Source: Nonomuraea sp. NEAU-A123 (GTDB taxonomy: Bacteria > Actinomycetota > Actinomycetes > Streptosporangiales > Streptosporangiaceae). From it: 64,000 bases of DNA. This document shows, piece by piece, positions 9,244-17,849 of the stretch. Positions within the stretch are counted from its first letter, which is position 1. Each line of letters starts with the position of its first letter. The notes under the pieces are model-generated. The model ran no database searches. It was given only the letters and a program-made list of their open reading frames with translations, and was not told the origin of the DNA. The stretch spans positions 806,001 to 870,000 of the forward strand of contig NZ_JAHFZZ010000002.1 in assembly GCF_018603905.1 (NCBI RefSeq), read 5' to 3'. A program made the position numbers and the translations under genes.

Positions 9244-9663
9244 TCAGTTCTGCTCGGGTACCGCTCCGGGCGGCCGGTTCTGCTGGTGTATCGCTCCGGA
9301 CGGCCAGTTCTGCTCGGACGCCGTACCGGGTGGGTTGGCGATGACGAGCATCTCGCTGCCGCCGAAGTCACCGACCACCCGGAACCCGGCCTGTACGAGA
9401 ATCGTGCGCAGGGCGAGTTGTATGGCGGTACGGATGGTCTCGTACTTCACCGTGTCGGCTTTAGCGAGATCGGGAGAGGCCTCCCACGAGACGACCACAC
9501 CACGGCCAGGCTCGTGCCGGAGGCTGAGACCGCCGTCGCCCGGCGTCCCGGACGGCCCGTTCGATCCGGACGGCTTCGGGGACTCGACGGTGAATCCCGC
9601 GTTCGTTAACTCTTGCCGGATGAGATGTTCCAGGTTCGCTGGGTCGTACCGTGCGGGTTTCAC
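9244..9663 (-). CDS. Hypothetical protein with repeat-rich C terminus
   Basis: 139 residues starting at GTG 9663 with AGGACGAG upstream. Codon use is typically actinobacterial. I recognise no domain. The central part (SWEASPDLAKADTVKYETIR) looks globular. The last 30 residues are a degenerate repeat of Pro-Gly/Gln-Asn units (NWPSGAIHQQN, NRPPGAVPEQN), mirrored in DNA by a repeat of roughly 30 bp at 9240-9330. Probably cytoplasmic; function unknown. Confidence 0.5.
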   Translation of the reverse strand: MKPARYDPANLEHLIRQELTNAGFTVESPKPSGSNGPSGTPGDGGLSLRHEPGRGVVVSWEASPDLAKADTVKYETIRTAIQLALRTILVQAGFRVVGDFGGSEMLVIANPPGTASEQNWPSGAIHQQNRPPGAVPEQN

Positions 9664-9710
9664 CTCGTCCTGCTGCCCTCACAGCGCCCTGTCATGCGGG
9701 CCTCCCGTCG

Positions 9711-10286
9711 TCATGGACGTAACCCGGCCAAGGTGACGGCGACCAGGCGGTGGATCGCGTCGTGGCCGGGGGCGGCGCCGGCCGCCGTGAGGGCGTGCAG
9801 GCAGTAGTCGGCCAGCTCGCCGGCCGGTACGTCGTCGCGTACGTCACCTGCCTGGGCGGCCTCGGCGAGCAGGTCTTGGAGGAAGTCGTGTAGCCGTCGC
9901 CGCGCTCGATCGACGTGTTCGTCGCGGTGCAGCAGCGTGGCGAGTTCGCCGCCGTGGTGGGCCGCTGCTGAGTGGTGCTGGATCCCCGCGTAGGTCCGCA
10001 GGACGGCTCGCAGGCGTACGAGGGCGGGGTCAGCGGGGTCGGCGGCGGCGGCGAGCTGGTCGAGGTGCGCGGTGATCTGACGTTCGTGCCAGGCGGTGAG
10101 GACGGCGTGGGCGTCGGGGAAGTACTTGTACAGCGTCGCCCGGCCGATACCGGCCCGCTCGGCGATCTGCGACATCGTCAACGCGACCAGCCCGTGCTCC
10201 GCCACCAGCTTGGCCATGGCGTCCAAGGCCGCGTCCCGCACCGCGGCGCGGTGCTTGTCGATCGTCTCGTTCCACAACTTGGGCAC
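9711..10286 (-). CDS. TetR family transcriptional regulator
   Basis: About 191 residues. The N-terminal helix-turn-helix is clear (ALDAMAKLVAEHGLVALTMS, QIAERAGIGRATLYKYFPD), followed by an all-helical ligand-binding domain. It is divergent from a DUF2218 membrane protein gene, with an inverted repeat in between, so it probably represses both. I place the start at GTG 10286 by family length. Its Shine-Dalgarno is poor, and an ATG at 10322 inside the operator region is the alternative. The mRNA may be leaderless. Confidence 0.85.
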   Translation of the reverse strand: MPKLWNETIDKHRAAVRDAALDAMAKLVAEHGLVALTMSQIAERAGIGRATLYKYFPDAHAVLTAWHERQITAHLDQLAAAADPADPALVRLRAVLRTYAGIQHHSAAAHHGGELATLLHRDEHVDRARRRLHDFLQDLLAEAAQAGDVRDDVPAGELADYCLHALTAAGAAPGHDAIHRLVAVTLAGLRP

Positions 10287-10310
10287 GCCCCTGATCGTAC
10301 ATGCCGTTAA

Positions 10311-10358
10311 TGTCCGATACATTGTGACATTGACAGAGACAACATGTATCGATAAATC
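10311..10358. promoter_or_regulatory. Divergent promoter/operator between tetR and DUF2218 gene
   Basis: CGATACAT (10315-10322) and ATGTATCG (10344-10351) are exact inverted arms separated by 21 bp. A plus-strand -35 TTGACA (10330-10335) lies between the arms. A -10-like TAAATC (10353-10358) follows after 17 bp, directly behind the right arm. Binding of a TetR dimer pair to the arms would bracket the promoter, which fits repression of the DUF2218 gene and autoregulation. Confidence 0.6.
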
Positions 10359-10400
10359 TGATGTCGGCAGAACGCCACCCCGGCGACCAGAAGGAATGCG

Positions 10401-11054
10401 ATGCCGATCCTGAAAGCTCAGATCGAGACCGAGCGGGCGAGCCGGTATCTCGTCCAGTTCTGCAAGCACGCCGCCGCCATGGGCCGCGGCGGCGGCCACA
10501 CGCCGCGCATGCACCTGCGCGGCATGATGGACCGCCGCGAGCTGCAGGTAACCGCCGAATGGTCCGACACCGAAGGGACGGTCACCTTCGCCCCGTGGGG
10601 CCAGTGCACGCTCGCCGCCGAGGCCGGCGCCCTGACGCTGCTCGTCGAGGCCGCCGATGAAGACGGCCTACGTCAGATCCGGGACATCGTCAGCCGGGAC
10701 TTCGAGCGCTTCAGCCGCCGCGATCCACTGACCGTGACCTGGCATCGGTCCGAGACCTCCGACGCCGCTCCGGAGATCGGCGCGCCGACACCTCCGGAGA
10801 ACGGCGCGTCGGCACCCACGCACCGGCGAGGCCGGCTGCGTGCCAACCTCCAGGCGATCCTGCTCGCGGCGGCCGTGGTCGTGATCATCGGCCTGCATGT
10901 CGGGCTGGCCGGCACCGTCGTGGCGAACTCGGCGTGGACCGGCATGGCCGCCAACGTCGTCGTGGCGCTCGTCGTACTGAAGATCGCGTTCATCGCCCTG
11001 GCCCGCTTCGGCCTCCGGCGCCGCAAGGCCGCCAAGACGCCCGACGGCAGCTGA
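10401..11054 (+). CDS. DUF2218 domain protein with C-terminal membrane segments
   Basis: 217 residues. The first 115 match the DUF2218 pattern: ERASRYLVQFCKHAAAMGRG, then VTFAPWGQCTLAAEAGALTL and DIVSRDFERFSRRDPLTVTW. DUF2218 proteins are small, of unknown role, and often sit next to siderophore or TetR genes. Here the domain is extended by a Pro-rich linker and two hydrophobic helices (about 152-175 and 182-203), which would anchor it in the membrane. Start ATG 10401 has AAGGA six nucleotides upstream. Its expression is probably set by the divergent TetR. Confidence 0.8.
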   Translation: MPILKAQIETERASRYLVQFCKHAAAMGRGGGHTPRMHLRGMMDRRELQVTAEWSDTEGTVTFAPWGQCTLAAEAGALTLLVEAADEDGLRQIRDIVSRDFERFSRRDPLTVTWHRSETSDAAPEIGAPTPPENGASAPTHRRGRLRANLQAILLAAAVVVIIGLHVGLAGTVVANSAWTGMAANVVVALVVLKIAFIALARFGLRRRKAAKTPDGS

Positions 11055-11148
11055 AGGAAGGCCGCGTCCCGCGGTCATCATCGGGGCGCGGCGCCCTGGC
11101 CCGACGCCTCGGCCTCTTCCGCTCAGCCTGCCACGATCCCCGGACCCG

Positions 11149-11693
11149 GTGCCGCACGTAGCCCATCCCCACCGAATGGAGCCCCGCCTTGATCTCAACT
11201 TCCGCACTCAGCGCTCTTCGCTCCTACATCCGGCACGCCCCCGGCCGCCCGGGCAGAGCACTGCTGGTAGAGCGGATTCAGGACGCGGTGCGGTCGCTCT
11301 CGAAGCCACGCCCAAGATGATCGGCGTGCCGTACTCCTGGGGTGGCGGCGGCGCGAACGGGGCAAGCTACGGAATCGGCCGCGGCGCCGGGATCAGGGGC
11401 TTCGGCTGCTCAGGTCTGGCCGAGTATGCCTGGGTCAAGGCAGAGACAAGGATCGGCGGAGACACCTCGGCACAATGGCGCGCAGGTATTCGTGTATCTC
11501 GTTCCCAGCTCAGGGCCGGAAACCTGGCGTCTTCGCCACCAACCCGCAGAACCCGTCCACCATTCACCACGTCGTGATGAACATCGACGGCACGCGCTAG
11601 GTGCACGCGCCCCATACCGGTAGCAAGGTGCAGATGGGGTGATGGACCGCCACACGGGAAGCCGAATACGCAGGCGCAGTACGCCCCGGATGA
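11149..11693 (+). pseudogene. Degraded NlpC/P60 peptidase gene
   Basis: Pieces of an NlpC/P60 cell-wall endopeptidase are readable in two frames. Frame one gives KMIGVPYSWGGGG and GFGCSGLAEYAW, containing the catalytic Cys. After a frameshift near 11525 the other frame gives FATNPQNPSTIHHVVMNIDG with the catalytic His. It then has an in-frame TAG at 11598 (where a Tyr is expected before VHAPHTG) and a TGA at 11640, and ends with WTATREAEYAGAVRPG at 11693. One frameshift and two nonsense codons make it non-functional unless the sequence has errors. Confidence 0.8.
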
Positions 11694-11755
11694 TCTCGAC
11701 GTACGCTAAAAGCGACCCGCTCTCGCCTTTTGACCAATCGGTATGAGTAGGTCGG

Positions 11756-11795
11756 CGGAAGGGCCGGCCCCACGTGCGCAGGCCCTTCCGTTTTT
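11756..11795 (+). terminator. Rho-independent terminator
   Basis: CGGAAGGGCC (11756-11765) pairs perfectly with GGCCCTTCCG (11781-11790) around a 15-nt loop and is followed directly by TTTTT. It sits 60 nt after the end of the NlpC/P60 pseudogene, on the same strand. Confidence 0.8.
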
Positions 11796-11868
11796 GCCAC
11801 CGCTCCGGACTGCAGGCCGTTTATGCACCCCGTTGCAGGATCATGCAGCCCTCGACCGGCCGAATCTA

Positions 11869-11909
11869 CGCCGACACCCGGGCCGCACATCGCGGCCCGG
11901 GTGTCGGCG
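11869..11909. terminator. Perfect 18-bp stem-loop between convergent genes
   Basis: CGCCGACACCCGGGCCGC and its exact reverse complement are separated by a 5-nt loop (ACATC). There is no U-tract. It lies between the plus-strand pseudogene/terminator and the 3' end of the minus-strand BP74-like gene, where it could act as a bidirectional terminator or mRNA-end stabiliser. Confidence 0.6.
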
Positions 11910-11963
11910 TTCGTCGGCGGGGCTGCGGCCTTCGCGGCGTACGTCAGCGGCGAGCCGCAAGGT

Positions 11964-12416
11964 CTACGGTGCGGGGAGCTCTCGCACCAGGCGTGAGGTC
12001 CAGGGGCACCAGATGAGGCCGGGCAGGAACGGGCCGCCCGCTTCGTCCAGGTGCTCTTCGACGTAGGGGATCGTGGCGTCGCACACTTCGAAGGCGTTGT
12101 CGAAGAAGTCGACCGTGTCGGGGTTGTAGTGGTAGCTCCAGCGCCAGTTGTAGGGGGCGGGGCGCTTGATGATTCTGCCGATGACGTGGGGCTCGCTGGT
12201 GGTCGCGCCGCTCAGCAGGTCTCTGGCGTGCTGGATCTTGGCGGGGTCGGTGAGCTTGAGGACAGCCGTTGCCTGGGTGATGTCGGTGTACTCGAAGTAA
12301 GCCTCCGAGGCGGCGGCGCGGTGGGCCGCGTCGGCCTGCTGGGCCTGGGCGGGTGTGGCCAGGGCGAGCATCGCGACCGCTGCGAGGGCGGCGATCTGGG
12401 GGGTGATACGTCGCAT
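11964..12416 (-). CDS. Secreted BP74-N-domain-like protein
   Basis: 150 residues with a Sec signal peptide ([20 protein letters not shown] then ATPAQAQQA, cleavage near residue 26). The mature part reads [38 protein letters not shown] and [20 protein letters not shown]. This resembles small secreted actinobacterial proteins annotated as BP74 N-terminal domain or calmodulin-binding. Two cysteines may form a disulfide. Start ATG 12416 follows AGGAGA at 6 nt. The role is unknown; the assignment rests on my recollection of the family. Confidence 0.7.
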   Translation of the reverse strand: MRRITPQIAALAAVAMLALATPAQAQQADAAHRAAASEAYFEYTDITQATAVLKLTDPAKIQHARDLLSGATTSEPHVIGRIIKRPAPYNWRWSYHYNPDTVDFFDNAFEVCDATIPYVEEHLDEAGGPFLPGLIWCPWTSRLVRELPAP

Positions 12417-12614
12417 GGGCATCTCCTGTGCCTGGTGGGCCGTGTTCACGGCCCGTCGTTGCGTACTGCAAGAGAAGGATTCGTTGGGGCTTGCAGTTGT
12501 CCTCGTCTGGACTGGGCGGTTACCGGTGCATCCGGCGGGCTAGGCGGGCGACGTCGCGGGTCCCGGCCGAAAGAGCGGCGCGGGCCTTCTGTCCTTGATG
12601 CGATGGAGAGGAAG

Positions 12615-12836
12615 TCACAACTTCACGAGCACGCCGTCCCGGCACACGTAGATTGCGCCGTTGTAATAGCCGTAGTCGCCGTCGAGCCACAGGCCGCCCA
12701 GGGGGTGCATGCCGCAGTGGTTCCCGGCTGCCGGTGCCGAGTCGGCTTGGGCGCTGGCGATGGTGATGGGGGCCAGCAGGGCGGCTGCTGCCGCGGCTCC
12801 CGCGACCAGGACGCGCAGTCCAGTGATCATGCGCAT
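12615..12836 (-). CDS. Small secreted peptide with one Cys pair
   Basis: 73 residues: a signal peptide (MRMITGLRVLVAGAAAAAAL, cleaved after ASA near residue 29) and a 43-residue mature peptide containing HCGMHPLGGLWLDGDYGYYN and ending YVCRDGVLVKL. Two cysteines probably form one disulfide. ATG 12836 has GGTGGA upstream. It is on the same strand as the BP74-like secreted protein gene. Function unknown. Confidence 0.65.
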   Translation of the reverse strand: MRMITGLRVLVAGAAAAAALLAPITIASAQADSAPAAGNHCGMHPLGGLWLDGDYGYYNGAIYVCRDGVLVKL

Positions 12837-12839
12837 GCT

Positions 12840-13508
12840 TGATCCACCTTTCAGGGGTCTGTATCTGGAGAGCGCGCAAGACGAAGGCCATGCCGCCCAC
12901 CCGCCAGCATTACATAAAGTAACTACAAAGTCACTGTCCGTGTTGCGGGAGGCCGACAGGCCATCATCAGGGGCGCAGACCATCGGTCGGGCCAGCGTCC
13001 TCGACCAACCGCTGCCGGACCTCGCCGCCATCGAGCTCCTGACCGGGCCAGTCATCGCCATCGCAGACATCACGATCACGCCGTACGATCCCCACAGAGT
13101 GTGCCCCGACCCCTACGACTGGCGCTTGGGCGCTCTCATCGAAACCCGCGACGACGCCTTGAGCGACGAGCGACGCCAGCACAGCTGCTGGGTTTGCACA
13201 GCCGACGCACCCTCGCTATCTCTTGATTCCCGCCCGTGCGCCTACGTCATGCGTGATCCGGACGCCACCGACCAGGATTGACGCGTCAAGTGCGAAACCC
13301 CACGTGTCGTTACGTTGAGTAGTGGAAAGACCGCATAGTGTGTTGGCCAGGGCGTCTGTGCCGTTTCCGTCGTCACGATTGCTGGTTTCGCCCTCGAACA
13401 GCACCCGGGAAGCCACAGTCCGCAGAATCCGGCGGCTGCCCCCAGGGTGCCGACCACCGTGCCGGCCCCGGTGCGGCCGCGTCAGCTGTAAAAGGTAAGG
13501 AGAGTGCA
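12840..13508. other. Intergenic stretch with a possible coding fragment
   Basis: No intact gene is supported. On the plus strand about 12985-13281 has coding-like GC3 bias and an open frame (for example DLAAIELLTGPVIAIADITI, PYDWRLGALIETRDD) but no start codon or ribosome site, so it may be a fragment. 13290-13500 holds lower-GC sequence that presumably contains the promoter of the I36-like gene; I cannot place -35/-10 boxes with confidence. Confidence 0.35.
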
Positions 13509-14240
13509 GTGACCGACAACGAGCCGAAACTGATCTACGGCCAGGGGGCCGATGCATGTCCCGAGGGGCACTTCTGTCTCTACCGGGCCAATAGCTTCAA
13601 CGCGGGTCAGACCCCGGGGCGGGGCGACAAGATCCTGGCCATTCCGACGGGTGCGCACGTCAACGACTTCTCCAAGTACGGGTTCGACCACAGCGGCGAC
13701 GGAGTGAGTTCCGTCGTCAACAACACAGCCGAGGACAACGCGCTCTTCTCGGCCGCCGACCAGCAGGGACACTCGCTGCCGGTGGAGCGTGGGGCCACGA
13801 TCGCCAGACTGTCGGACATCCCCATGGCCGGGAGTCCGAACGGCTCCTGGAACGACCAGGCCCAGTCCGCGCTGGCAGCCCGCTTCGTGGGGAACCTACG
13901 CGTCGACCAGGAGCTGCGAGGCCACTGGTCGGAAGGCTCAGGACACATCTACTCCTACCGGCTCACGATGCACGCCGAGGACACCCGCGTCCTGAAATGG
14001 GCCGTGGGCTTCGGTGACCTGCCGGAGGGAACCTCACTGTCCAAGAGCTTCATCGACAACTTCTGGGGCGAGATCCTCCGCAACGGCACCGACGGCGCCG
14101 TCCTGCTCGGCTCCCCCGAAGGCGGCGGACACAGCGTCGATCCTGAGACGGCCCTCCCCATCGACATCCAGATCCTCTACCCCGACGAAAGTCCCGCCTA
14201 CGAACGCCTCACCGGCCTGCACGCCCAGCAACTGGGCTGA
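13509..14240 (+). CDS. Peptidase inhibitor family I36-like protein
   Basis: 243 residues. The N-terminal part has the hallmarks of the I36/beta-gamma-crystallin-like inhibitor fold: ACPEGHFCLYRANSFNAG, then VNDFSKYGFDHSGDGVSSV, VVNNTAEDNALFSA and NGSWNDQAQSA. The C-terminal 120 residues are not recognised. Family members are normally exported metalloproteinase inhibitors, but starting at GTG 13509 (AAGGAGAG 5-12 nt upstream) no signal peptide is present. The longer open frame upstream does not supply one either, so this copy may be cytoplasmic. Confidence 0.7.
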   Translation: MTDNEPKLIYGQGADACPEGHFCLYRANSFNAGQTPGRGDKILAIPTGAHVNDFSKYGFDHSGDGVSSVVNNTAEDNALFSAADQQGHSLPVERGATIARLSDIPMAGSPNGSWNDQAQSALAARFVGNLRVDQELRGHWSEGSGHIYSYRLTMHAEDTRVLKWAVGFGDLPEGTSLSKSFIDNFWGEILRNGTDGAVLLGSPEGGGHSVDPETALPIDIQILYPDESPAYERLTGLHAQQLG

Positions 14241-14450
14241 CCCGGCACTCCGCCCACACCCAGGCCCTGGACGTACATAGCTGTCAATTCCGCCCCGGCG
14301 AGAAGTACCTGCAGATGGAGACGGGATTGCCGTTCCACAAATCAGTAGAGGAACGGACAAACTTCCGGACGAGCTGTGCGATGGCCTTGGCCTCTTGTTG
14401 AGCGAGGCCGAGAGCCATTGCATTTCACAGCGAATTGACCATTCTTCTCA

Positions 14451-14890
14451 TTAGTGGCCGCCTGGCCACACGCCCGCATTGCAGCCGTCCCAGACGACGC
14501 GCTTGTCCGGACCCATATGTCGGTAACAGATCTTGAACGCCTTAACCGATCCCCAGATCGACTCATCGACAACGCCGCCGCCCTGTGGGGCCCTTACCTC
14601 GAACACCGGCCTTGCGTGATAGCGTTGTCGTTATGCCAGACCGCCTTATATGCGCGGTTGTCGTTCTTTCCATCGCACACCTTGATCGACAATCGGTCGG
14701 AGGGTTCGGTCACGCTGCCGTCCACATAGCCGTCGCGCCAGCCCGACGCTTGCGCCGATGCCCAGCACCAGCCCGCCAACCAATAGCGCCGTTGCTCCGC
14801 CTGTCTGTACGAGCCGGGCACGTAGGTGTCGCGCTGGACCCCGCGATCGACGTCGCCAAACGATCCCGGTCGCCACGCTACACACTTCCT
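14451..14890 (-). pseudogene. Decayed small secreted protein gene
   Basis: Three minus-strand frames together spell one secreted protein: a signal-peptide-like ATALLVGGLVLGIGASVGLA, then GYVDGSVTEPSDRLSIKVCD and AYKAVWHNDNAITQGRCSR (stop 14594), and after another shift VVDESIWGSVKAFKICYRHM and DKRVVWDGCNAGVWPGGH (stop 14451). Two frameshifts are needed, so the gene is broken. The intact parent family is not one I recognise. Confidence 0.6.
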
Positions 14891-15414
14891 CTGGCGGGTG
14901 ATCGACGCGCGTATTCATCAGCCCCGAACAACCCAACCCCTGCGGCAACACGGGGCGCGAAATCTTCGTCCACGGCAACAGCGGCCCTGCAGCGGACATC
15001 AGCGTGCCCTGACCACGACACCTGACCTCGAATGACCCCAAGAGAGGGACCAGGCTACCTGTCCCTCTCTCACTTCTTGCCGAACTGGGCGGACACGATC
15101 CTGCTCCTGCTCCGCAATACAGCCTGGCATAGGTCCGAACGGCACTGTGATACCCGGCACGGCTGGCTTGCGCTCGATCCTCCTGAAAGCCGCGACTGAT
15201 GCCCACCACCACGTCCAACAGCGTTTCTGGCACGCCGGTGGCCCACAGCAGTGCTGTCTGTGCATTCCGTACGCGATCCACACCATCAGCGTGAACCTTC
15301 AACGGCCGAAACCGCCCGCGAGGACGCCGCCTGGGACGTGGCCGCCGCGCATGTTCTCTAAACCACCGCGCTGACAGCACGCTCCCCTTGTGGGATTGAC
15401 GCGGGTTATGGGGT
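14891..15414. other. Non-coding stretch with a hairpin
   Basis: I see no gene. A stem at 15041-15070 (AGAGAGGGAC-C-AGG pairing with CCTGTCCCTCTCT, one bulge) is followed by CACTTCTT and may be a weak terminator. The remaining frames lack consistent codon bias. Confidence 0.4.
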
Positions 15415-16779
15415 CTAGGGAAGCGCAGTCGGCGGTACCGGGATCGCGGGGAAAGGGTTGTCAGGCAGGAGCAGGACCCGGCGCGGCCGGTCCGGCTGCC
15501 CGGCCGCGTCCAGGTGGAGCAGGGCCGCGCCGATGCCCGCCGCGCCGACCATGTAGCCCGTGTCCGCGCTCACCTCGCCGGGCCGCAACCGCCGGTACGC
15601 CTGGTACCAGCGGTAACCGCGTCCCTCGTGGTCGGTGGCGCGGGCGACCAGGTCCGCGGCGAGGGTACGGGCGAACTCCAGGCAGGAGGCCCTCCCGGTG
15701 GCCGCCCACAGCCCGACGAACAGCTCGACCAGACCGGCCGTGCCGCAACACTGGCAGGCCACGTTCCAGTAGCCGTCCGTCCTGCGCGGCGGGGCGGCGC
15801 TGTCGACCACGCCGTGCGCCAGCCGTTCCATCCAATCCAGGTCGCCGGGATCGCCTGTCACCCGGTACAGCTCGTAGAACATCCTGGCCGCCCCGGCCGC
15901 GCCCGAGCAGAAGCCGGCGTAGTGCAGCTCGCGCGCCTGCGGCACGTGATGCGGGACCATCGCCCATCGGTCGCCGACCGCGCTGACCTCGCGGACGAAG
16001 CCGGCCCCGCTGCGCGCGGCACGCAGGAAGCGCTCGTCGCCGGTCACTCCGTACAAGCGTGCGAGGAGGAACACCGTGCCGGCGGTGCCGGCGAGGAATC
16101 CGGGCGTGATCGCGTCCGGCGGCGCGCCGTCGACATCGCCGAGACGGTGGCCGGGAACGGGCAGTCGGGCGATGCGCAGGCCCGCCTCCACCGCCGCCGC
16201 CTCGTAGGCGGGCATCCCCAACTGGGCGGCGGCGCGCAGCAGGCCCAGGATGATGCCGCCGTCGCCACGCTGCGTCGGGTCGTGCGTCCAGCCGAAGCCG
16301 TCCGCGCCGGTGCGCCCGCTGCTGACGATCAACTCGGCGATGGCCGCCGCCTCGGCGGTGAGCCGGTCGTCGCCGAGCATCCACCCGGCCTCCATCAGCG
16401 CGATCATCGTGCCGGTCAGCCCGTGGTAGAGCGACAGATCGTCGTCCCGCCGCCAGGTGGCCGCGAGCCATTCGGCCCCGCCCCGCGCGTCCTCCAGGTA
16501 CGCCTCCTGCCCGGTGGCGACAGCCAGTTCCAGGAAGAACAGCACGACTCCGGCCGCACCCGAATACAGGGATCGAGGCTGCGATCCGACTGCCGATCTG
16601 CCGTGCGGGTCGGGGTTGGCCACCCAGTGACGGCCGTGCTCACCATCGACCCCGGCGGATCTGATCCAGCGCGCCGTCGAGACGGCGGCGGTCAGCGGAG
16701 AGGCGGCACGAGCGCTCTTCGGGCGGATCTCGTCCAAGCTCATGGCCGGGACTATGGCATACCCCTTATCCGATTTCAT
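15415..16779 (-). CDS. LanC-like (lanthionine synthetase C-like) protein
   Basis: 454 residues arranged as repeated helix pairs of the LanC alpha/alpha-barrel: LYSGAAGVVLFFLELA, LYHGLTGTMIALMEAG, FLAGTAGTVFLLARLYGV, YAGFCSGAAGAARMFYELY, CQCCGTAGLVELFVGLW and YMVGAAGIGAALLHLD. Cys291 (GFCSG) and Cys344/Cys345 (QCCG) are placed like LanC zinc ligands, although the canonical third ligand His of CHG is a Cys here. No lantibiotic precursor or LanB gene is present. It is instead the last gene of the eleven-gene sulfur operon, 7 nt behind an LLM. The reaction is unknown; thiol chemistry or glutathione-adduct handling is a guess. ATG 16779 has AGGA upstream. Confidence 0.75.
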   Translation of the reverse strand: MKSDKGYAIVPAMSLDEIRPKSARAASPLTAAVSTARWIRSAGVDGEHGRHWVANPDPHGRSAVGSQPRSLYSGAAGVVLFFLELAVATGQEAYLEDARGGAEWLAATWRRDDDLSLYHGLTGTMIALMEAGWMLGDDRLTAEAAAIAELIVSSGRTGADGFGWTHDPTQRGDGGIILGLLRAAAQLGMPAYEAAAVEAGLRIARLPVPGHRLGDVDGAPPDAITPGFLAGTAGTVFLLARLYGVTGDERFLRAARSGAGFVREVSAVGDRWAMVPHHVPQARELHYAGFCSGAAGAARMFYELYRVTGDPGDLDWMERLAHGVVDSAAPPRRTDGYWNVACQCCGTAGLVELFVGLWAATGRASCLEFARTLAADLVARATDHEGRGYRWYQAYRRLRPGEVSADTGYMVGAAGIGAALLHLDAAGQPDRPRRVLLLPDNPFPAIPVPPTALP

Positions 16780-16786
16780 GTGTTTC

Positions 16787-17848
16787 CTATTTATTTGATA
16801 GGGATTTTGCGGAGGATGCCGGACGCCAGCCAAGCTGCGGTGCCAGCTCCCGCGCGACAGAGGCGAGCAGGCGGACGTGCTCGTCGAAGTCGGGTACGCC
16901 GGGGACGAAGCTCACCAGCAGGTCGGTGATCTGCCGCAACGCCGGATCGGCGGCCAGTTCGGCGGCGAGTGCCTCCGGTGGCCCGAGCAGCGCACGGTCG
17001 GCCTCCAGGTACTCCTCGACGCTGAGCCCCGCGACCTCGCGCTTGGAAGACAGCCAGCCCTGCCAACGACGGGCGCCGGGCGTGACCGAACGGATCGCCT
17101 CCGCCCGGTCGGTGTGGGGGTAGACGGCCCGGGAGACCTGCACCCGGGGCTGACGGGCCGCCGCGCGGTAGGCCGCGATCCACTCGGCCTGCTGCTGCTG
17201 GGCCTCGCGCACGGTGGTGCCTCGCCAGCCGGTGGCCCGCGAGAGCTGCAGCCCGTCGCCGGCGCGGCCCGCGGCGGCCGCCGCCGAAACCGCCAGTGAT
17301 GGGTCGCCCGTGGTGGCCTGCCACAGCCGCGAACGTACACCGGCCCCGGGCGGATGGAGCACCTCGCCGAGGCTGTTGAGCGCCACGCCCTCCAGCACCT
17401 CGTGGAGCCGCGCCACTGAAGCCTCGAAGAGCTTGTGCCGGTCGGCCAGGTCTTTCCCGAACGCCTCCCATGCTCCCGGGAAGGGCCCCGACCCCACCCC
17501 CAGCTCGAGCCGGCCGCCGCTGAGTTCGTCGAGCGTCGCCGCGTCCTCGGCGATCTTGAGGGGATCCTCCAGGGGAAGCACCAGTACGCCGGTGCCCAGC
17601 CGGATCCGCGTGGTGTGCTGGGCGATCGCGGCGAGCACGACCAGCGGCGCGGAGACGTTCTCGTTGCCTTGGCGGAAGTGCCGTTGGATGACCCATCCCG
17701 AGTCGTAGCCCAGCTCCTCCGCGGCCACGAAAAGGTCGATCGCCTCTTGGTAGGCCCGGGCCGGGGGCAGGTCGCTGTCGAGGTGCAGCAGGAATCCCAG
17801 GCGGAAGGGCCGGCCGTCCTCGACACCTGCCCCGATCAGGTCAGCCAT
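16787..17848 (-). CDS. LLM class flavin-dependent monooxygenase
   Basis: 353-residue luciferase-like TIM-barrel enzyme: [12 protein letters not shown] near the N terminus, [35 protein letters not shown] and a C-terminal [10 protein letters not shown]. Such enzymes use reduced FMN and O2, delivered by a separate flavin reductase. A close relative in fold and C terminus lies at 38280-39299. It is the tenth gene of the operon starting at 28450; only one base separates the stop of the preceding AKR gene from its start. The substrate is unknown, but the surroundings point to an organosulfur compound. Confidence 0.85.
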   Translation of the reverse strand: MADLIGAGVEDGRPFRLGFLLHLDSDLPPARAYQEAIDLFVAAEELGYDSGWVIQRHFRQGNENVSAPLVVLAAIAQHTTRIRLGTGVLVLPLEDPLKIAEDAATLDELSGGRLELGVGSGPFPGAWEAFGKDLADRHKLFEASVARLHEVLEGVALNSLGEVLHPPGAGVRSRLWQATTGDPSLAVSAAAAAGRAGDGLQLSRATGWRGTTVREAQQQQAEWIAAYRAAARQPRVQVSRAVYPHTDRAEAIRSVTPGARRWQGWLSSKREVAGLSVEEYLEADRALLGPPEALAAELAADPALRQITDLLVSFVPGVPDFDEHVRLLASVARELAPQLGWRPASSAKSLSNK

Positions 17849-17849
17849 G

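Noticed and set aside
14646-15380. 244-codon minus-strand frame
   Set aside because: It strings together the signal-peptide end of a decayed gene and non-coding sequence; no consistent codon bias or domain.
15415-16779. Lanthipeptide biosynthetic cluster
   Set aside because: Only a LanC-like gene is present; no precursor peptide, LanB/LanM dehydratase or peptide exporter-protease is seen in its operon.
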